Of a stretch of 64,000 bases of DNA, positions 33,068 to 43,700 are shown piece by piece. The DNA lies in contig NC_133335.1 of assembly GCF_042186555.1 (NCBI RefSeq), positions 177,407,419 to 177,471,418 of the forward strand, written 5' to 3'. The DNA is from Aquarana catesbeiana (Eukaryota > Chordata > Amphibia > Anura > Ranidae). Under the pieces are notes generated by a model. The model worked only from the letters and a program-made list of their open reading frames with translations. It did no database searches and was not told where the DNA came from. The stretch's first letter is position 1, and every line of letters starts with the position of its first letter. A program made the position numbers and the translations under genes.

Positions 33068-36000
33068 CCCTCGAAGTTTTTCTGCCAATAGATGTCCGAG
33101 GTTTTATATCCATTCCAGACTGTGTCACAATTGTCTAATTGCCCTTTATTTTTGCAACTAAGTAATTCCATTTTACGATAATGATCCACTTGTTTGAACC
33201 ATTCTCTTAAATCAGGGCTTTCGCTCTTTAACCAATTTTTGGGATCAGACCCTTAGCTGTGTTTAAGAGATTTGACGTTACATTTTTCATATATTGCTCT
33301 ATAGGAGAGTTAGTGTCATAAAACAGACAGGTCAGTTTGTTGTTTTCTATCTTCTCGCCCGTTATTTCCTTTATACTCCTGATAACTTCTTGCTAGAATA
33401 CACTAATTTTCGGGCAGTCCCACCAAATGTGAATCATTGTGGCTTTTTGTCCACAGTTTCTCCAACACAATGGCGATCCATCTTGGTTAATCTTTTGGAG
33501 TCTCTCCGGGGTCATATACCACCTGACCATGAACTTATAGTTCATCTCGATGGTGCTCATGTTACATGCTTGGTTATACCCTCCTGCAATCATTTTGTCA
33601 ATTTGCTGTTCTTCTAGCTTTATTCCCATTTCTTTTTCCCACTTTTCAATGAAGGGGGGCCTTTTTTGTCCTTCGAGATTCGTCAAAAATTCGTAAACTT
33701 TTGAGATGCCTCCTTTCAGCGGCGTTTCTGTTATGCAGAGCCTTTCCAATCGGTTTAATCCATCTCCATCTCTAAACGTGTACGGTGAAGTGGTGATTAG
33801 GTGATTTAACTGAAAGTATTCCCATTTGCTTAATTTCCCACCCAATTTAATATCCAATTCTTGTGCAGGTTTTATCTTCCCTCTTCTAATAATATCTTTT
33901 ATTTTTGGATTCTTTACTTCAAATCTTCGAAATATATCATCACCCGGAGTGAAAAAATTTGTTTCCGTGAGGGGGGTTAACGGTGAATTGTGTTCCCACT
34001 TCTGCTTCCGATGTAGTGCATCCCAAATTCTAAAAACGTTTTTTGTCAAATCGTGTGTATTAGGATCAAATGTGCGATGTTTATTTGAAACCCAAATATT
34101 TTTATGTAACGTGGTTTTGCTTATAATATTTTCCATCTCAATCCATTCCTTTTCTTTGTTTTCCTTAGTCCACTCAATCATTCGTGCTAAAGTTACTGCT
34201 TTATAATATCTAAGAATTTCAGGTGCTGATAGACCCCCGTGCTGTCTTTTCCTGGAGATTAGTGCAAATTTTATTCTTGTTTTTTTGTTTTGCCAGATGA
34301 ATTTAGTGAATATTTTTTGCATGATTTTGAAAAAGCTTTGTGGGATCCCTATTGGTAGCATTTGGAATGTATACAATATTTTTGGTAATATCGCCATTTT
34401 GAGCGTATTCACCCTTCCGATCCAAGATATTGACTGTATATTATTCTTCTTTATTTCTGCCTTAATCTCGTTTATTAGTGGAATATAGTTTGCAGGATAA
34501 ATTTTCTCGAACGATGGTGTTAGTTTAGTCCCCAGATAGGGCAACTCCTTTTTTACCCATGTAAATGGGAATTCTGTTTGCAGGGCCAGGATTTCTTTTT
34601 TCCCCAATCTGAGGTTCAGTATTTCTGTTTTTATGGGGTTTATTTTAAAATTTGATAGTTCACCGTACTTTTTCACTTCTTCCAAAATATTTTGCAATGT
34701 CTTTCTGGGCTTAGTCACATATAGTAGGAGATCGTCGGCATATGCGGCGACTTTGTGTTCTTTTTCTTCAACTTTTACTCCTTTAATCCCTTGGTTGTTT
34801 CTTAGGGTCGCCAAAAAAGGCTCCAGTGACAGTACATAAAGCAGGGGCGAGAGCGGACATCCCTGCCGTGTTCCGTTGAATATCTCGAACACCGGCGATA
34901 TCTTTCCATTTATCCTTACTCTTGCTGAAGGTTCATTGTATAGATTTTTGATCCACTTCATTATTTTAGGTCCCAAACCCAGGTGTTGTAATGTAGTCAT
35001 CATAAATCCCCAGTCTACCTTGTCGAATGCTTTTTCTGCATCGACTGACAGGAGTAGATCTGGGGAAATGCTGACTTTCTTTCCCCGCAGCATCAAGATT
35101 GTTTTTATGCTGTTGTCCCTTCCTTCTCTCCCCGGGACAAAGCCAGTCTGGTCTGGATTTATCCAAAGTGACATCAGTTTTTTTATTCTGGTAGCTAGAA
35201 TTTTAGCATATATCTTCGTATCCGTATTCAGTAGAGCTATGGGCCGATAACTTGAACAATTCGTTTTATCCTTTCCTTCTTTGGGCATTATAGTAATGTA
35301 TGCTGGCAGTGACTCTTTTCTAATATCTTCTTCTTCTCCTATTTTATTCAAATATTCACACAACCTTGGGATCAGTTGGTCTTGATATTTTTTGTAATAT
35401 CTGATCGTAAATCCATTTGGCCCGGGACTTTTACCATTTGGGGTTTCTTTTAATACCATCTTGATCTCCTCTTGTGTTATCTCACTTTCTAGGGCCATTA
35501 ATGTCTCGGGTTCAATTTTTGGTAGGTTAGCTTTTTCTAAGTAGGTTTGGATCTTCTTCTTTCTTTTCTCAGCTTGCTGGTATGTTTCTTTTTTTTTTTA
35601 TTGCATATAACGATCCATAATATTGTGCAAACACTTGTGCTATATCCATAGTTTTGTGCTTTATTTCTCCTTTTTCATTTTTTATTTTCTCTATATAGTT
35701 TAAGGTCTTCTTCCTTCTTAGAATGTTTGCAAGATGTTTTCCTGCTTTATTCCCCATCATGAACCGCTCACTTAATACTCTATTAATTTCCTTTCTGTCT
35801 CCCTTTTCCGATAAATCTTTTAGTTGTTCTCTTTTTAGAGTCAGGGACCGATATATTTCTTTTTGGGTTTCCTTTTTATGTCTTTGTTCCAGCTCATAGA
35901 TTTCATTTTGGAGTTTCAGCATATTCTTATATCTTTCCCTTTTCCTCTTTGCTCCTATAGATATTAATTTTCCCCTAATTACTGATTTATGCGCCTCCCA

Positions 36001-36857
36001 TAGGGTTGCTCTGGGGTATCATTTTCCCGAAAGTCATTTTCGATCTCGTCTGTTATAGTTTTTTCTATTTCCCTATCTTCTAATAGCTCTTCATTAATTC
36101 TCCATGTGCCTCTTCCACAAGACTCCCCCGGGAGTATTATTTGCAAGGAGACTGGGGAATGATCTGAGAATGCTGATGTTTCAATTACTGAGTCCAATAC
36201 TTCTTCCAATAATCTGTGCTCAATCATAATGTAGTCCAGTCTAGTATAAATTTTATGGACTGTTGAAAAAAATGTGTAGTCTTTTATACCCGGGTGTTGT
36301 ATCCGCCAAACGTCTATTAGTTGTAATTCCTGCAGTTTTTTTTTGATCCTCTTTGATTGACTTCTTTCTCTATCCAATACTGTAGACGTAGAGTCTAACT
36401 TGTGATCCATGGTAAAATTGAAGTCCCCTGCAACTATTAATTTGCCCTGTTTAAATTCAAGTAGCTCTGTTAGCCTTTCCACAAGAAATTTTTTACGGTT
36501 TTTATTAGGGCAGTAAATATTAGCTAATGTATATCTTATATTGTGTATTGTCCCTATCAAGAAGAGAAAACGTCCTTCTGGGTCCGCTTTTATCTTTTCA
36601 ATGCAAAAACCGATATTTTTTTTGATCCCTAGTGCCACTCCTTTTGATCTTCTGATTGGCGAATCACCATGGAACCATGTTGGAATATTTTTTGAGTATA
36701 TTTTTACTTTTGAATCCTGCATTATATGCGTCTCCTGTAAAAAGACTATGTCAGCCTTGATTCGTTCCACTTCTTTCAGGATTACACGCCACTTTTGGGG
36801 TGAGTTCAAGCCCTGAACATTGTATGTCAAAACCTTTATTTTATTTAGTTCTTCCAT
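33068..36857 (-). pseudogene. L1 ORF2: endonuclease-reverse transcriptase, nearly intact
   Basis: About 1260 codons, the normal L1 ORF2 size. N-terminal APE endonuclease: LTYNVQGLNSPQKWRVIL, FLQETH, AGDFNFTMDHKLDS, RLDYIMI, SDHSPVSL. RT: KSPGPNGFTIRYYKKY, RPIALLNTDTKIYAKILATR, QTGFVPGREGRDN, DAEKAFDKVDW, GTRQGCPLSPLLYVLSLEPF and catalytic AAYADDLLLY (near 34740). The C-terminal knuckle is CWRNCGQKATMIHIWWDC. Breaks: a frame change near 36000, an indel in the A/T run at 35590-35599 and a stop near 33393, after which the frame resumes (ITGEKIENNKLTCLFYDTNS). These few lesions suggest a young copy. Confidence 0.92.
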
Positions 36858-37430
36858 TTACATCTCTGACTACCCGCAGGTCACCCCAAAGGAGGGGCCC
36901 CCCCATGCCCTCATCCGGGACGCGGGGGGGGTTCCCCCCGGGGGCCGACACCCGAGCAAACCCCTCTGACCCAAGGAGCGGTCCGGCCACCTATTCCTCC
37001 TGGTGAGACAATCTTAATCCCTCCCCTATCCTCCCTCCATTTAATTTCCCAGCTCCCTTCCCTTTGCCCATTCCCCCCGCCCTGGACTCCCAACCCCCAG
37101 TACATTTGACCAAAAGGTCCTGAGTAGGTAACATATGATTTTTAAAGATTCCTAATCCTACTCCTTAACCTGAGGTGGCGCTCTGTTTGGCGTCTCAACC
37201 CACTCTCTCCTCAATGGGTAGGGTGGTATCGACAAAGGGTGCCGTGTTCCTCCGGGCTCCCTCCCTACGCCCCCCCCCCGATACCACCTTCTTCTTTAAT
37301 TTTCTTATTTTACCCCCTCACCCAGCCCCCTCCCCCAACCCCCCACCCCCCCATCCACTCCCTCCTGTTCATTTTCTGTAGACTAACTGCCATTGTGCTT
37401 CTTCCCCTGTTTGCCTATCTGACCTTTTAG

Positions 37431-38462
37431 TTATTTCTCTGGGTTTTTTGGTAGGGGAATTTCCAGTGTTTTGCAAAATTCCGGAATTTCTTCCAGAAAT
37501 CTCAGTATTATAGTTCTTCTGTTTCTTTTTACATTTAGGCACTCTGGGAAGCCCCAGTTATATTGAAGACCATTGTCTTGCAATGTTTTTAATAACGGTT
37601 TTAGTGTCCTCCTTCTTCTCAAGGTGTCTTGGGATAAATCCTGAAAAATCTGAATTTCCCTTCCCTCATAAACGATTGGTGGTTTCCCCTTTAAGTTTTT
37701 CCAAATTTGATTTTTTCCTTCTAAATTATCAAACTGAACTACAATATCTCTTGGGGTCTCACTCGGGAGACCCAGCGGCCTTCTTGTTCTATAGACTCCT
37801 TCAATCTTTAGTTCGTTTATTGCTTTGTTAGTACTTGTCAGATTGAAAACTTGCCCAATTACCTCCCTTAAGTTTTCTGTTTTGGGAATTTCCGGGAGTC
37901 CACGGATTCTTAGATTTTTCCTCTTCTCCTTATTTTCCCGGTCCTCAAATCTATACGCCTGTTCCTGCTGTTCTTGTTTTAGACTTTGAATTTCTCTTTT
38001 TAAGTCTTTTATTCTTTTTGTGTGTGTGTCTGCTTTTTTCTCCACTTCCTCAACTCTGGCAAGCATATGTCCCATGTCTTTATGGAGGTTTGTCATTTCT
38101 GCTTTTAATGAGTTTTCCAAAGCCGCAAACATTCTTTCCATATCTATCATTGTTGGTAGCTGGGCAGTTTTCTGGTCACCTGCTATTCTAGGGAGGGGCT
38201 CAACTTCTTCTTCTTGCTCTGGTCTGTTATCAGGAGTTATACTATTATCCATGGTTGTTTTTATCTGACTTTTTTTATCTTTTTTTTCCTTAGTGTCTAA
38301 CGTTCTTCCTTTAGTACTTTGTTGTTTTTCCACTGCAATGGCGGCCCCTTCCTCCTCCCCTCCCTGGGTTACATATCTATGCATTGGACCAGAAGTGGGG
38401 CTTATACTGGGGCATGGGGATTTGACCGCTACTCCTCCCCCTCTACCGCTTTTGCCTCTCAT
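37431..38462 (-). CDS. L1 ORF1 protein (RNA-binding chaperone)
   Basis: Open frame of 343 codons upstream of ORF2 on the minus strand. A charged N-terminus is followed by a heptad-rich coiled coil (about residues 115-175: MTNLHKDMGHMLARVEEVEK through KDLKREIQSLKQEQQEQAYR), then the RRM-type domain (RKNLRIRGLPEIPKTENLRE, FNLTSTNKAINELKIEGVYR, DIVVQF) and the basic C-terminal domain (QDLSQDTLRRRRTLKPLLKT). This is the ORF1p layout, a trimeric RNA chaperone that packages its own mRNA. Start chosen at the first ATG; no lesion seen. Confidence 0.9.
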   Translation of the reverse strand: MRGKSGRGGGVAVKSPCPSISPTSGPMHRYVTQGGEEEGAAIAVEKQQSTKGRTLDTKEKKDKKSQIKTTMDNSITPDNRPEQEEEVEPLPRIAGDQKTAQLPTMIDMERMFAALENSLKAEMTNLHKDMGHMLARVEEVEKKADTHTKRIKDLKREIQSLKQEQQEQAYRFEDRENKEKRKNLRIRGLPEIPKTENLREVIGQVFNLTSTNKAINELKIEGVYRTRRPLGLPSETPRDIVVQFDNLEGKNQIWKNLKGKPPIVYEGREIQIFQDLSQDTLRRRRTLKPLLKTLQDNGLQYNWGFPECLNVKRNRRTIILRFLEEIPEFCKTLEIPLPKNPEK

Positions 38463-39666
38463 GAGGAAAAAAGTTCAAAATCAGGAAACCACACAAAAAA
38501 AAAAAAAAAAACAAACCCAGGAGAGAAAAAAACACTCGGTACGACTGGGATTTTTTACTTCTGAGAATTCCCCCTGTCCATTTTCACCAAACTGGCTCAG
38601 TTTCCTTTAATTACTTGTTATGAAATATTGTAAACTGCAATATCTTTCTAGTTATCTTCCTCTACCCAAGTAGGAACTTCTGTTTTATTTAAATATTTTC
38701 TTATTGGTTATCTTCTAGAAACATAACACCACAAAACACCATTTATATACCGACAGTTTTTTCCTTTCTTTTTCTTCTTTTTCCCTTCCCTTCCTCCTTC
38801 TTACCTCAAGGCGTACGTGTTATGCAGTTATTCAGAAGATAAATTCAAGTTAGTTTCAACTCTCAGCTTACAGCCTACTCCTAGGGGTGGCTGTTAATTA
38901 ATTCATTTTTGATTTTAACTATCTACACCACGGCTGCCATCAGGGAGAAGAAAACAGCAATATTCATACAAAGTTCACAGTATTCTATGTATGTCTATCC
39001 TGGAAAATACACCTTTGACATATTTATCCAGCTTGTTTACTTAGTTTATCTTGGGGGGGGGGGGATCCGTCTCTTCCTTTCCATCCAGAGCAGATCTCCT
39101 TTCTTTTTCTTTTTTCCCCTTCTCTTTTCCCTTCTCCTCCTTTCTTCCTTCCTTCCTCCTCGCGGCGACCTCAAATGCCTGTGTTTTAAGGGATTGCTCA
39201 GCAGCACGGCCAGGGGGGCGATACTGATAGGTGAGGGGAACGGGGAGGGGGAACCCCACAGCGCTCACACCACTCCTCTCCCCCGCTCCTACCGTCCAAG
39301 TCTGGTCCACTTTCTCTTAATCTTCGTCCTTTCCTGTGTCTCTGGCGGGGAGCCGAGGGGAGTGAAGTCTAGCCGCACCACCGCCGGCGTCCGCCCCTCA
39401 CTCCGGTCCGGGCTTCGGCTGTTTTTTCTTCACTCACACCAGTACAGCCTCTCGCCTTCTTACTGACTTTAGTCCAGTCTCAGGGGAGAAGGGGGGTCTG
39501 ACAGTGATAAGCCAGCACGCCAGGTTGGTCTCTGAATCCACTGCTATTGCATAGGCGGGGGAGCGCAGGGCTGGAGACCCGGGACCTACGGCGCTCCCTT
39601 ACTCGGCGCCATTAACAGGCTCCTCCCTCCTGAGGGCTTGAGGATCCCTGAAATCCCCATATAAAA
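38463..39666 (-). promoter_or_regulatory. L1 5' UTR / presumptive internal promoter
   Basis: About 1.2 kb without ORFs on the sense strand, starting near the 11-bp target duplication. It contains a CpG-bearing segment (39150-39620), long purine runs on the sense strand (pyrimidine on plus, 39090-39160) and an A-rich tract just before ORF1 (38494-38516). Promoter role is inferred from L1 biology. Confidence 0.55.
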
Positions 39667-39677
39667 AAAAGTCATTT

Positions 39678-40183
39678 AAAACTGCTTGCGGCTTTAATGT
39701 AATGTCGGGTCCTGGCAATATGGATGAAAATCAGTGAGAGAAACGACATGGGTACCCCCCAGTCCATTACCAGGCCCTTTGGGTCTTGTATGGATATTAA
39801 GGGGAACCCCGCACCCAAATTAAAAAAGGAAAGGTGTGGGGCCCCCAGGCCCTATATACTCTGAACAGCAGTATACAGGCGGTGCAAACAAGACAGGGAC
39901 TGTAGGTTTGTTGTTAAGTTGAATCTGTTTGTAATTTTGAACTGGTACATTTTTAACTTGTTTAGCTCCAGCCAAAAAATCTATTTTAAGCTTTTTGGAA
40001 AACATAGGGAAGAGTCATCAACCCTGTGACATTTGTTTTGCTGTCTGTGCTCCTCTTCAGAAGATTTCACCTCACTTTTTGTCCCAATGACAAATGTTTT
40101 TTAAAAATTTGGGGTTTTTAGTGAAACAAGGATTGGTGATAAATCATCAGTGTAAAGGAGAAAGGTTTTTCCCATATTAACTC
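39678..40183. other. hAT non-coding segment between L1 and Harbinger-B
   Basis: Continues hAT sequence interrupted at 32783 (ACTGCTTGCGGCTTTAATGT, then GGGGCCCCCAGGCCC...). No coding signal. Confidence 0.6.
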
Positions 40184-40186
40184 TTA

Positions 40187-40662
40187 TGCCCCGTACACAC
40201 GGTCGGACATTGATCGGACATTCCGACAACAAAATCCTCGGATTTTTTCCTACGGATGTTGGCTCAAACTTGTTTTGCCTACACACGGTCGCACAAAGTT
40301 GTCGGAATTTCCGATCGCCAAGAACGCGGTGACGTCAAGCACGTACGACGAGACTAGAAAAGGCCGGTTCAGAACCAAGCGCAGCACCCTTTGGGCTCCT
40401 TTTGCTAATCTCGTGTTAGTAAAAGTTTGGTGAGAGACGATTCGCGCTTTTTCAGACTCATGGCTTTCAGATCGTTTTCTGCCGTTCAGTTTGTGCTTGT
40501 GGGTTTGTATCTGCTCTTCAGTGCGTGCAAGCAAGTTCCGCGTGACTTTAGTCACTGTATTCTTGTTCGTTCGTTACTGGTTTTCAGGTCGCTCTTCACA
40601 GGCCTTGCTGTTCTTCAGTGCGTTCTGTTACTTCGTTCTGAGCAGCCGACCGTTTTCTAGCC
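40187..40662 (+). promoter_or_regulatory. Harbinger-B left TIR and transposase upstream region
   Basis: TIR, then internal repeats of the terminal word (CTACACACGGTCGCACAAAG near 40270) and TTCAG/GCTTGTxxG-rich imperfect repeats at 40440-40640 resembling the array upstream of Harbinger-A transposase. Transcription start not visible. Confidence 0.5.
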
Positions 40663-42834
40663 ATGTTTCGTATGCGTACTCCTCGTAGAGTTCGTGCTGT
40701 GCGGGGGCTTGGTGTTGGGGTCCTGACCTTGACACAAGTCCAGTCCATGAACAGGGTGAGGAGGAGTTCATGGACCAAGAATTGGTTGCTTCAGCGTGAC
40801 CAGTTCTCTCATATGCCTTTGCTCCGTGAGATCCGTGAGAATAATCCTGATGATTTCAGGAATTTTCTCAGGATGACGGACCCCGTGTTTCACCGTCTGT
40901 TGGCTTCGCTGACCCCCTATATCAGCAGGCAGGATACCTGCATGAGGCAAGCCATCACTCCGGAGCAGAGGTTGGTCGCTACCTTGCGGTATTTGGCCAC
41001 AGGGAGAAGCCTGCAGGACCTCAAGTTCTCGACAGGCATCTCCCCCCAGGCTCTGGGGATTATTATCCCAGAGACCTGTTCTGCCATCATCCAGGTCCTA
41101 CAGAAGGAGTATATGAAGGTAAGATTTTTATCCTTTTATATCACATTTTATTGTATTGAATGTTTGATAATATATTGTATTTCTTTCCTCATTCCCTAAT
41201 TACCATGATTGGAATATGCTGTGAATGTCCCCTTTGTCCTCATGCATGCTGGATTTTTATGTAATTATTATTTTATGTCCTTCATACATATTTGCCCTTC
41301 AATAACCTCCCCAGCATGGTGTCTCCTGCCCTATATTCACCTCATGTAGTCACTTAACAATGTATTTTATCAGCTCCATAGTAGTGCTTTACCCCAAACA
41401 CCCCCTAAAATGTTTGGAAATGTTATTTTGGATTTAAATTCAGGCAGAGGGCCAGAGGCTTTTTTTTGTGGTGTCCCCAAATTTTTTGTAACCCTCCCTC
41501 CCCCAACTGCTAAGTCAGCTGATTCCAATTCTCTATCCTCAATCATCTATCTGCTGACTTTGCCAAACCCATGCACACTATACCCACCCCTTTAGTGCTC
41601 AGATTTATGGATGAATTCCCCAAAGCATGTAGTGCAAGGGCCTGCCTGTATACTTTACAATGGTACTGTTTAAAGTTCTTGTATCCTATTATTATCTTGA
41701 TAGGTAATAGCAGAATGTCCAAATGTGCTCAAATGTGTACAGTGTGTATTTATATCTTTGTATTATGACACTTCTTACCTGTCCAGTGGGCTGCCAATAG
41801 TGTAACTAAGGAGGGGCTGTTCCAAGTAATACCCTGTATTTAGGCATTCATCTCTCAATGAAGTGAAGAGGGTTACCTGTCCAAGAGTTCCTCCCCCCTA
41901 TAATGTTAGAAATGGCCCATGAGAGGGGGGGGGGGAATATGATAGGTGTACCTTATACTTTGTTGTTGTTAAATTCCCCTTAATAAATGCTATCTGGAGG
42001 TTGACCCATAATGTTTGTGTCTAATCTGCTTGCCAGGTTTCTGTGAAAAAATAGTAATGTTTATTGTTTTTTCCTCAACAGTTTCCTTCAACGCCACAGG
42101 AATGGCAGACTGTGGCCTCCCACTTTGCCCAGCGGTGGGACTTTCCTAACTGCGGAGGGGCAATTGATGGGAAACACGTCCACATCGCCCCACCACCCAA
42201 CTCGGGGTCGTACTATTATAATTACAAGGGGTTTATAGTGATGTTGGCGGTGGTGTCGGCTAATTACGACTTCTTGTATGTGGACGTGGGGAAGAATGGC
42301 CGGATGTCCGATGGTGGAGTGTTCGCCCAGACGGAGTTCTACAGGCGTCTCCAGAATGGCAGCTTGGACTTGCCACCTCCAGAGGACAATGTTGAAGGTC
42401 TCCCATTTGTGTTCGTTGCTGATGAAGCATTTGCGCTGGGGGACCACCTGATGCGGCCATTCCCGATGAGGACCCTCACCCCGGAACAGAGGGTTTTTAA
42501 TTACCAGCTGGCCAGAGCCCGAAGAGTGGTGGAGAACACATTTGGAATCCTGGCCAGCCGGTTCCGACTATTTCTGACACCCATCCATATGGCGGAGTAT
42601 AAACTGAACCATATTATACTGGCGTGCTGTGTTCTCCATAATTTTTTAAGAAAACATTCAGCCAACTATGCTGGCTCAGTTGGGCCTGAGGCCGGAATAC
42701 CAAATACATCAACAATGACGGCACTTGAAAGTGGCCGTCCTGGCTTGCCCTCCCTGAGTGCCCGTGATGTCCGGTTACGATACCTGGAGTTCTTTGCGGG
42801 TAGGGGGGCTATCAATATGCCAGACAATCTGTGA
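40663..42834 (+). CDS. Harbinger-B transposase, HARBI1-like DDE, two exons
   Basis: Exon 1 is 40663-41118 (152 codons), ending at ATGAAG before GTAAGA. Exon 2 is 42082-42834, opening after TTTTTCCTCAACAG, 250 codons plus stop. Phase 0 joins them into 402 aa with no lesion; HARBI1 is about 350 aa. The N-terminal part has a helix-turn-helix-like segment (QRLVATLRYLATGRSLQDLK, TGISPQALGIIIPETC). The catalytic DDE residues are in GAIDGKHVHIAPP (D), FVFVADEAFALGDHL (D) and ARRVVENTFGILASRF (E). It cuts and joins TIR ends at TWA targets. PIF/Harbinger transposases generally need the element's SANT/Myb-type partner for nuclear import and DNA binding. Confidence 0.95.
41119..42081 (+). other. Transposase intron (Harbinger-B)
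   Basis: 963 bp with GTAAGATTTT at the 5' end and a pyrimidine-rich TTTTTTCCTCAACAG at the 3' end. In Harbinger-A the same intron position holds the TTAA-flanked insertion. No other gene inside. Confidence 0.8.
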
Positions 42835-42974
42835 CACCTTTTTCAAATAAAAAACAACCAAAAGCAATTCTTGGTGGACATTTACTGCTTGTGTTTGTTT
42901 GAGCTGACCCTGACAGAAATGTGTTGAGTGCAGAAAATGTCGTGATTGGGTAACCTTATAAAGAATAGTGTTGG

Positions 42975-43085
42975 CTGGTACTTCCTAAATGCAAAAACAC
43001 ATTTCACTACAAGTGCACTTGCAACTGCACTGAACCTGCACTTGTAGTGCAAAGTGTATTTGCCCTTAGGAAATAACCCCCATTT
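42975..43085. repeat. Hairpin 1 between convergent genes of Harbinger-B
   Basis: Arms of about 45 bp: TGCAAAAACACATTTCACTA...CAAGTGCA and TGCACTTGTAGTGCAAAGTG with flanking CTTCCTAAAT/CCTTAGGAA. The core CACTACAAGTGCA is identical to the centre of the Harbinger-A palindrome. Confidence 0.8.
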
Positions 43086-43468
43086 GTGCATAAAACAGCA
43101 ATTACATCACCCCAAAAGTGTTTTAGTGTTGAGACAATAATCCACACATTCTTGAGTAAGGCACTTTTTTATACCTGCACAATCACATGTGCATTTACCA
43201 AAGATTTTTAAAACAAACCAACATGTTTGTTGTATAAAATGTTTGCAGTAGCATTATGAAAAATCAAAATATCCATTTCAGATAAAACAGGCCTGTGTAA
43301 AACCAACAAGAAAGCCAAAAAACTAGAACTTACAAAGTTCACATTAGGTAAAACCTGAAGGCTATATCAGACATCAGTATTTAGGAACTGGGTTTGATCT
43401 AGCGTTCAGATGGGGGCAAATCACCCCTGGAAAAGCCAAATTTGGAAGATGCACACCAATTTACGAAT

Positions 43469-43616
43469 GGCAACATGTGCTATCTGCCATCAGGGGGGAT
43501 CAAGGGACGTGTTTTGGGGGAGCAAGCCCTTCCTCAATGCGACTTTATAATTGAGGAAGGGGTTGCCCCCCCAAAACGCGTCCATTGATCTCCCGTGATG
43601 GCAGATAGCACATGTT
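43469..43616. repeat. Hairpin 2 between convergent genes of Harbinger-B
   Basis: Arms of about 68 bp with a 10-bp loop: CAACATGTGCTATCTGCCAT ... CCTTCCTCAAT pairs with ATTGAGGAAGGGG ... ATGGCAGATAGCACATGTTG. It shares CAACATGTG, GATCAA(T)GGAC and CTTCCTC words with the Harbinger-A palindrome. It lies just downstream of the SANT stop at 43701. Confidence 0.88.
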
Positions 43617-43700
43617 GGCACACTGTGTGCATCCTCCAAATTTGGCTTTTCGAAACATTGTAAAAATTTAATTAACATAAAACAGGTGATTTTGTGGGGT

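Larger units (their letters stand above)
32784..39666 (-). mobile_element. Full-length L1-like LINE
   Basis: Flanked by the 11-bp direct repeat AAAAGTCATTT (32773-32783, 39667-39677). The 3' end on the minus strand is an A tail (T run 32784-32794). From 5' to 3' on the minus strand: about 1.2 kb of 5' UTR (39666-38463, with pyrimidine- and purine-rich tracts), ORF1 (38462-37431), a 573-bp inter-ORF gap, ORF2 (36857-about 33068) and a short 3' UTR. It inserted into the hAT after that element had arrived. Confidence 0.92.

Noticed and set aside
33826..35250. Plus-strand ORFs over the L1 (e.g. 33826-34206, 34876-35250)
   Set aside because: Antisense shadows of ORF2 on the minus strand, where RT motifs are clear.
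38909..39466. 185-aa plus-strand ORF in the L1 5' UTR
   Set aside because: Antisense, pyrimidine-rich, low complexity; no conserved domain.
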